Source: CAYNEI01 sp964396185 (GTDB lineage: Archaea; Thermoplasmatota; SW-10-69-26). Taken from it: DNA of 45,780 nt. The stretch is from NCBI GenBank assembly GCA_964396185.1, contig CAYNEI010000018.1:1-45780 (forward strand), written 5' to 3'. Numbering within the stretch: position 1 is the first letter of the stretch; every line of letters begins with the position of its first letter. Positions 40,737 to 45,780 of the stretch are shown here, in pieces. A program made the position numbers and the translations under genes. Below the pieces are notes generated by a model. That model did no database searches. It worked only from the letters and a program-made list of their open reading frames with translations, and had not been told where the DNA came from.

Positions 40737-42019
40737 TGCGAGCTACGATCGCCACGATCCTTGTGGGAGCCATGCTACTAGGAACACCGACCACCGTGCT
40801 TGCCCAGGGCACCGAGGAGTACCAGGGTGACGGCACGAGCGGGTACGATGATGGACCGGTTCGGGTCACCATGTACCACCACGTCTACAACCTGCTGGAC
40901 AAGGTGCCCATGAACACCCAGGCCATGGACGATGCCGCCCCGGACCTCCACCGAGGCCGCACCGGCCCCACCGCCGAGACCCCCGCCGGCCCCGCTCCAG
41001 GCAGCAACGCCAACTACCTGTTCATGTACAACTCGCCTGGCCCGGTGCACTACAACACCTCGCTGCGCGAGCCCCGCTTCCACCCTGAGCGGGGCCTGGC
41101 CGAGGATCTCCACCTGGCCGGCGAGGAGCTCACCGCCTACTGGCACATGTCCGCGGATGCTGCCGAGCTCCTGACCGAGGTCCAGGGCGCCCAGGCCGGT
41201 GTCATCCCCCAGGTCAACGTCGTGGCCAGCCTACGCCTCGGTGATGACATCGAGGCCGATCTCGACGCCGGCCAGCTCGTCGCCCAGGGCGAGGTCACCC
41301 TCGACATCGTGACCCCACCCAACGGCGGCCCCATGGAGATCGAGATCCCCATGGGCAGCCCGCAGATCTCCACGATCCCCGCCGACGAGTCGTTCAACCT
41401 GAAGATCGAGTGGCACCAGGTCGACCAGAACGGGGTCAAGATCATGGACCGGCAGTGGAACATCCACACTGGTACCGAGTTCCCCAACCGGCTGGAGATG
41501 ACCATCGAGAACCCGATCCGGCTCAACTACGTGCACCCGCAGCCCATCGGGGAGCGCAAGATCGCGTTCCACACCGCCTTCGTCACGCCCTACGGGAACT
41601 ACGATGTGGACCTCGACGAGCTCTCCTTCGAGGTCCGAGACAGTGATGGGAACGTGATCAACCCCACCAGCCTCCAGGGACCCATCGTGGTCCAGAAATC
41701 CTACGTGCACAACCACCACTTCGAGCCGGTGCTGGCCACGTGGGTCTGGAACTACCGGGCCGACGACGCCGCAGCCGGCGACTACGAGATCACGGTGAGC
41801 GCATCCAACCTGCAGAACAGCGCCACAGCGGAGAAGACCGCGAGCTTCACGATCCAGGAGCGCGGGACCGCCGTGGGCTTCTCGGACGCTGGCGAGGAGG
41901 TCCAACCCCTCAGCCAGGACGAAGAGGAGGAAACCAACGAAAGCCCCATCGGGCTCGCGCCGTTCATCGTCGCCATCGTGGGTGCTCTCGCGATGGCCCG
42001 CTTGCGCCGGAGGGGTTGA
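40736..42019 (+). CDS. Surface protein with signal peptide and C-terminal membrane anchor
   Basis: 427 residues. Signal peptide (1-23, ending VLAQG). A large external region of mixed beta strands has several His pairs (MYHHVYN, VHNHHFEP). A Glu-rich stalk (QDEEEETNESP) and a terminal membrane segment (IGLAPFIVAIVGALAMARL) end in basic RRRG. No family is recognised. The ATG shares a base with the stop of the preceding gene, and the next gene begins three bases after its end. The topology implies an extracellular protein tethered at its C-terminus. Confidence 0.78.
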   Translation: MRATIATILVGAMLLGTPTTVLAQGTEEYQGDGTSGYDDGPVRVTMYHHVYNLLDKVPMNTQAMDDAAPDLHRGRTGPTAETPAGPAPGSNANYLFMYNSPGPVHYNTSLREPRFHPERGLAEDLHLAGEELTAYWHMSADAAELLTEVQGAQAGVIPQVNVVASLRLGDDIEADLDAGQLVAQGEVTLDIVTPPNGGPMEIEIPMGSPQISTIPADESFNLKIEWHQVDQNGVKIMDRQWNIHTGTEFPNRLEMTIENPIRLNYVHPQPIGERKIAFHTAFVTPYGNYDVDLDELSFEVRDSDGNVINPTSLQGPIVVQKSYVHNHHFEPVLATWVWNYRADDAAAGDYEITVSASNLQNSATAEKTASFTIQERGTAVGFSDAGEEVQPLSQDEEEETNESPIGLAPFIVAIVGALAMARLRRRG

Positions 42020-42022
42020 CCC

Positions 42023-43159
42023 GTGCAAGCCCGCGTGATCGTGCTGGCCACGCTGCTCACCGCAGCCGGCCTGGCTGGCTGCATCGGGAGCGATGACGAG
42101 CTCGATCCGCAAGCCCTGGCCACCCAGGGCCTCGTCGTCTCTGTGACCCCAGAGAGCGGTGACGCTGACACGGTGTTCACCTTCGATGCCTCGGGAACCC
42201 CGGGCGCTGACGCGCTCACGTTCAACTGGGATTTCGGGGACGGTGAGAGCGCCACCGGCCAGGTGGTCGACCACCAGTTCGCCTACACGAACAACCTCTA
42301 CAGGGTCACCCTCGAAGCGGTGGCCGGCAACGAGACGTTCACAGGTGTGATCGAGGTGCCCGTGGGCAGCGGCGAGAACGCTGTTCCCTCCGTCTCCATG
42401 GAGGCCGACCGGGGCTGGGTCGCCCACGACGACCCCCTGACCGTGCGAGCAAGCGCCTCGGACCCCGACGGGGACCCCGTGGAGATCGAGTGGCTGCTCA
42501 CCAAGGACCAGAGCGTCGACGACGGGCATGACCACGACCACGGTGGTTCAAGCGGCGGCTCGGGCTTCGGCATCCCGGAGTCCACGGGCCAGACCGGTCC
42601 CGAGGCGACCTTCAGCTTCGATGAGTCCGGCACCTACCGCATCGTGGCCCAGGCCATGGACCCCAAGGGCGCCAAGGCCACGGACAGCTTCGATGTCAAG
42701 GTCACGCACACGGTGCCCAAGCCCACGTTCAACTTCACCGAGTCCGGTACGCTGACCGCTGGCACGGCCGGCGCGAACGCATCGCTGGCGCTCTACGGCA
42801 TCCAGCAACCGGCTGAGAACTCGTTCATCGACTCGGCCCGCTACGATCTACGGCTGATCTACCCTGGATCAGGTGATCTGGCGCTGACGTGGTCGGATCC
42901 CTCCACCGCCTCGGATCTCGATGTCTACCTGCTCACCGACAACGGCAAGGTCGTCTACCAGTTGGCTGAGCTGGACCCTCAGAGCAGCTCGGCCTCCATG
43001 CCTGTGGACCTCTCGAGTGGGAGCTACGTGCTGGAGATCAGTGCCAACAGCGGTGCCCAGATCGAGTTCAGCTTGGGCCTCAGCCTGGATCTCAAGATCC
43101 CGGGCCTCACCGTGGACACAGGCCACGGGGACGATGGCCACGACGACCACGACCACTGA
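42023..43159 (+). CDS. PKD-domain lipoprotein with His/Asp-rich metal-binding segments
   Basis: 378 residues. Signal peptide with lipobox LAGC (Cys20). PKD domain (about 38-115; FNWDFGDGESATGQ), a second PKD-like domain (about 120-230; SASDPDGDPVEIEW, then GTYRIVAQAMDPKG) interrupted by the His-rich loop DDGHDHDHGG, and a C-terminal beta domain (LTWSDPSTASDLDVYLLTD). The protein ends in a second His/Asp-rich tail (DTGHGDDGHDDHDH). Such stretches bind zinc, nickel or similar ions in family-independent fashion. GTG start, three bases after the previous gene. Surface metal capture or buffering is a reasonable inference. Confidence 0.8.
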   Translation: MQARVIVLATLLTAAGLAGCIGSDDELDPQALATQGLVVSVTPESGDADTVFTFDASGTPGADALTFNWDFGDGESATGQVVDHQFAYTNNLYRVTLEAVAGNETFTGVIEVPVGSGENAVPSVSMEADRGWVAHDDPLTVRASASDPDGDPVEIEWLLTKDQSVDDGHDHDHGGSSGGSGFGIPESTGQTGPEATFSFDESGTYRIVAQAMDPKGAKATDSFDVKVTHTVPKPTFNFTESGTLTAGTAGANASLALYGIQQPAENSFIDSARYDLRLIYPGSGDLALTWSDPSTASDLDVYLLTDNGKVVYQLAELDPQSSSASMPVDLSSGSYVLEISANSGAQIEFSLGLSLDLKIPGLTVDTGHGDDGHDDHDH

Positions 43160-43282
43160 CCGGTATCACGCTCACGAAGACGCAGGGGGACCGTGGGAGG
43201 GCCGCAAGGCCATCATCCGACTCACACAACCCACGCCCCTCTGCCTCTTCGTGCCTCTCTTGAACGCTTGGAGTATCGAGGG

Positions 43283-43335
43283 GAGCCGCACGGCTCGCGC
43301 AGTGGCACCGAGCCGCGCGGCTAAGAACGTACGTT
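43283..43335. terminator. Stacked palindromes between convergent genes
   Basis: Three palindromes follow one another: GAGCCG-CA-CGGCTC (43283-43296), AGCCGCGCGGCT (43311-43322) and AACGTACGTT (43326-43335). They lie between the convergent PKD lipoprotein and enoyl-CoA hydratase genes and may end transcription from both sides. The remainder of 43160-43366 shows nothing else. Confidence 0.4.
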
Positions 43336-43366
43336 GGCGTGCTCCGCCAAGCGCCGGAGGTCTCTC

Positions 43367-44137
43367 TTACCGCCCCGTGAACTCGGGCGTGCGTTTGTCG
43401 AGGAAGGCCGCCATGCCCTCGCTCTGATCCTCGGTGGCGAAGCAGGCCGCGAAGGCCTCAGATTCGAGCTGGTTGCCCGTGTCCAGGCTGGCATCCGCGC
43501 CGCGCCGCGTGGTGGCCTTGGCGAGCTGGATGGCCAGCGGCCCGGCCGAGGCGATGGTCTGGGCGAGCTCGGTGGCCTGGGCCATGAGCTCCTCGGGGGC
43601 GACGAGATGGGTGACCAGGTTGAAGGCAAGGGCTTGCTCAGCGTCGATCTTGCGGCCGGTGAGGACAAGGTCCAGAGCGGGTCCAAGCCCGCAGACGCGC
43701 GAGAGGCGCTGGGTGCCACCGAAGCCGGGGATCACGCCGAGGGTGACCTCGGGCACGCCGAAGACCGCGCGCGTGCTGGCTACCCGGAGATCGCAGGCCA
43801 GCGCGAGCTCGAGCCCGCCGCCCAGGCAGAAGCCGTTGACGGCAGCGATGACCGGCGCGTCGAGCTGCTCGATGCGATCCATGAGCGCGTGCCCCCGGCG
43901 GCTGAACGCGCGGGCCTCGTCTGGGCCCATGGCTTGCATGGCGCTGATGTCCGCACCTGCCACGAAGGCCTTGCCCTCGCCGGTGAGCACGATGGCGCGG
44001 GCTTGCTTGCTGGCGGCCACGAGCTGCTCCTCGAGGGCATCCAGCACGGTGGCGTCCAGGGCGTTCAACTGCTTGGGCCGGTCGACGGTGACGATGGCGA
44101 CATCGTCCTTGAGCTCGAGGCGGACCGCATCAGGCAT
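43367..44137 (-). CDS. Enoyl-CoA hydratase/isomerase (crotonase family)
   Basis: 256 residues from the ATG at 44135-44137. Crotonase fold: DRPKQLNALD, oxyanion-hole regions KAFVAGADISAM and NGFCLGGGLELALACDLRVAS, then FGVPEVTLGVIPGFGGTQRLSR containing the catalytic Glu (PEV). It hydrates enoyl-CoA to 3-hydroxyacyl-CoA, the step after acyl-CoA dehydrogenase, so it likely serves the same acyl-CoA oxidation route as 29410-30567 and EtfBA. It is a single gene, downstream of the cupredoxin gene on the same strand with a 75-base gap. Confidence 0.92.
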   Translation of the reverse strand: MPDAVRLELKDDVAIVTVDRPKQLNALDATVLDALEEQLVAASKQARAIVLTGEGKAFVAGADISAMQAMGPDEARAFSRRGHALMDRIEQLDAPVIAAVNGFCLGGGLELALACDLRVASTRAVFGVPEVTLGVIPGFGGTQRLSRVCGLGPALDLVLTGRKIDAEQALAFNLVTHLVAPEELMAQATELAQTIASAGPLAIQLAKATTRRGADASLDTGNQLESEAFAACFATEDQSEGMAAFLDKRTPEFTGR

Positions 44138-44212
44138 GCGAGGCCCAACAGCGAGGGGGGTCAAGAGCGATGCGGTCGGCCGAGCACGCGCGGCCGAGCA
44201 CCAAGCCGAGCA

Positions 44213-45426
44213 CTAAGTGGACGCCTCGACGGTGATCTCACCGACCATCCCGGTCTCGAAGCCCGTGCTGTGGTAGATGCACCGGTAGGCGTACGTGCCT
44301 GGTTCCATGTCGTCTGGAACCGTCCAGTTGAAGGATTCGCCTGGCGCGATGTCGCCCGAGTCGGGTCCGCCCTCGCCGTCCTCGGCGGTGGCGGTGTGGG
44401 TGACGGTGTCCAGGTTGGTCCAGTTGATCGTATCGCCTGGTTGGACGGTGAGTTCGGCGGGCTCGAAGGCGAACCCGGTCATCTCGACCACGTGATGGGT
44501 GTCTGCCCCCTGGCCGGAGTCTGAGCCCTCCCCCACCTCGAAGGCGAGCTCCTCGGACCAGTAGTGCTGGCCGGCGTGGATCGCATGGGCGCGGCCGTAG
44601 NNNNNNNNNNNNNNNNNNNNNNNNNNNNNNNNNNNNNNNNNNNNNNNNNNNNNNNNNNNNNNNNNNNNNNNNNNNNNNNNNNNNNNNNNNNNNNNNNNNN
44701 GAGCTCCTCGGACCAGTAGTGCTGGCCGGCGTGGATCGCATGGGCGCGGCCGTAGTAGGTGCCGGGCTCGTCCTCGGTGAACGACGCGTTGTAGGATCCA
44801 GGCACATCTGCGGGCTCCACCACGCCGGAGGAGTTCCCGTAGTCGGCTGGACTGGAGGGGTCCGAGATGCTGGAGTCGGACCAATGGAACCCGGTGTGGG
44901 CGATCTCGGAGGGCGCTCCGGTGACGCTCCAGTTCACCCACAGCGTCCCGCCGACGGCCGCCTCTTCGGTGGCGTCGTCGACGCTGAGGACCACGGGGGG
45001 CTCAGCTGTGTCTGGATCGCTGACCTCGATCGAGACCTCGGGCGTCCACTCGTGCTCGCCGTCGACGATGGCGTGCGCGCGGAAGTGGTACGTCCCGGCC
45101 GTGTCGAACGTCTCGCTGGCCGTGTACTCGCTCGGCACGCTGGCCGGCTCCTCCACGCCCGAGGAGTTCCCGTAGTCGCCCGGGGTCTCGGGATCGCTGA
45201 CAGAGTAGTCGGCCCAGTGGACGCCCGTGTGCTGGATCTCACCATCAGGACCGGTCAGCTCCCAGGAGAAGTCGACAGACTGCCCGGTGTCCATGTCCTT
45301 TGGTTCTTCGACCCAGGCGACCTCGATGGTCGCCGGTTCATCGTCATCACCATCATCCTGCTGGGCAGCGCACCCAGCCAGCGAAGCCGTGAGCAGCAGA
45401 GCCGCGACGATCTTGACACCACGCAT
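44213..45426 (-). CDS. Lipoprotein with two repeat domains and a C-terminal cupredoxin (spans an N gap)
   Basis: ATG 45424-45426, signal peptide and lipobox LAGC (Cys19). Two homologous domains of about 100 residues follow, each with HTGxHW, a GNSSGV-EPA segment and GTYxxRAHAI. The C-terminal cupredoxin (blue copper) domain has the ligand pattern VTHT (His), YRCIYH (Cys and His) and a final GM (Met), plus FEPAELTVQPGD. The two halves appear in different frames only because of the 100-N gap. Collapsing the gap and its duplicated 55-base flank (155 bases in all) restores one frame of 352 residues. A surface-anchored electron carrier or copper-binding protein is likely. Confidence 0.85.
44601..44700. 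other. Assembly gap (100 N) flanked by an identical 55-base sequence
   Basis: Bases 44546-44600 and 44701-44755 are identical. That is what results when two contigs overlap by one assembler k-mer and a scaffolder inserts a fixed-length gap without merging them. The true gap length is probably zero. Confidence 0.9.
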
Positions 45427-45481
45427 CTTCTCACCTAACCTGCGAGAGCAGTTGACGGGCCACGTATCACGCTTCCGGTTT

Positions 45482-45500
45482 CATTATAACCATTATAATT
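45482..45500 (-). promoter_or_regulatory. Doubled TATA element before the cupredoxin lipoprotein gene
   Basis: CATTATAA occurs twice nine bases apart (45482-45489 and 45491-45498); on the minus strand each reads TTATAATG. It is the most AT-rich spot in the window, 56-74 bases before the ATG at 45426. The leader would carry GGTGAG near the start. Confidence 0.6.
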
Positions 45501-45630
45501 CGCGGGGCTGGTGACCCCTTGCTGAACCCCGTAGTCCCTTGGCGCTCTTCGCGATCCCCTGCCTGCTCAGTGATCCCGTGGTCCAGCTCGCGATCCGGGT
45601 TCCCCCTCCCACCTGACCCAAACGCTTATG

Positions 45631-45638
45631 CCAGAGAT
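45631..45638 (+). promoter_or_regulatory. TATA-like box of the L15e gene
   Basis: CGCTTATG lies about 42-49 bases before the ATG at 45680; a GAGGGGGG stretch (45663-45670) would act as ribosome-binding site. The region 45501-45630 shows no gene. Confidence 0.45.
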
Positions 45639-45679
45639 GCCCATAGGCCGGCTCCCCTCTACGAGGGGGGTGCTTAGCG

Positions 45680-45780
45680 ATGGCGCGGAGTTCCTATTCC
45701 CACATGGCGGAGCGCTGGAAGCGCCCGCGAGCCGACGAGATGCGTGACATCACCCAGCAGCGCCTGATCAAATGGCGCCG
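45680..45780 (+). CDS. rpl15e: Ribosomal protein eL15 (L15e), N-terminal part, cut by window end
   Basis: The 33 visible residues begin MARSSYSHMAERWKRPR and continue into DITQQRLIKWRR. This is the strongly conserved N-terminus of the archaeal and eukaryotic large-subunit protein L15e, which binds 23S rRNA. A strong GAGGGGGG site lies about ten bases upstream of the ATG. The rest of the gene lies outside the window. Confidence 0.88.
   Translation, partial: MARSSYSHMAERWKRPRADEMRDITQQRLIKWR

Overview
The window reads as a high-GC archaeal chromosome segment, most likely from a Thermoplasmatota-like or related euryarchaeal heterotroph recovered by metagenome assembly. The archaeal assignment rests on an archaeal SRP 7S RNA, aIF2-beta, the start of ribosomal protein L15e, a geranylgeranyl-reductase-like flavoprotein, pyruvoyl-dependent arginine decarboxylase, a roadblock protein, and TATA-like boxes about 25-35 bases before start codons that often lack a ribosome-binding site (leaderless style). 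Two runs of N (22820-22829 and 44601-44700) mark scaffold joins; the second looks like an unmerged 55-base contig overlap. The exact lineage is inference.

Layout. 1-5.4 kb: a membrane-anchored double winged-helix regulator, an isopropylmalate/isocitrate-type dehydrogenase, an unrecognised membrane protein of lower GC, and a UMF1-type MFS transporter. 5.5-11 kb: two tandemly duplicated secreted purple-acid-phosphatase-like enzymes and a secreted subtilase. 11-13.4 kb: branched-chain 2-oxoacid dehydrogenase E1-alpha and E2 as a translationally coupled pair, without E1-beta or E3. 13.45-13.87 kb: a hairpin-rich element closed by a long inverted repeat, a candidate structured RNA. 13.9-18.9 kb: a seven-gene phosphosignalling cluster with one full histidine kinase, two degenerate kinase-like proteins, four receiver domains and no output domain. 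19-23 kb: a short-chain dehydrogenase, a secreted unknown, SerB with ACT domains, a HicAB toxin-antitoxin pair and a cluster of long hairpins around the first gap.

23-32.7 kb: a frameshifted quinone oxidoreductase divergent from aIF2-beta across one shared TATA-like element, EtfBA, a small membrane protein, roadblock, a small ribbon-helix-helix-like protein, the geranylgeranyl-reductase-like enzyme, acyl-CoA dehydrogenase, a VapBC pair with a palindromic operator, and leucyl aminopeptidase. 32.8-37.4 kb: two tiny paralogous proteins, arginine decarboxylase, a zinc-ribbon protein, thioredoxin, SRP RNA, an ABC exporter and a second small ribbon-helix-helix-like protein. 37.6-45.4 kb: a lipoprotein-rich surface region (PKD, FlgD-like, carboxypeptidase-regulatory-like and cupredoxin domains, His-rich tails) interrupted by an enoyl-CoA hydratase. 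The window ends in rpl15e.

The metabolic genes (branched-chain E1/E2, acyl-CoA dehydrogenase, enoyl-CoA hydratase, EtfBA) fit oxidation of branched-chain amino acids or acyl-CoAs, with electrons passed through ETF. Together with secreted protease, cytosolic aminopeptidase and secreted phosphatases they suggest a peptide-scavenging respiratory lifestyle (inference). The most unusual part is the signalling cluster at 13.9-18.9 kb, followed by the unexplained structured elements at 13.45-13.87 kb and 22.58-22.93 kb.
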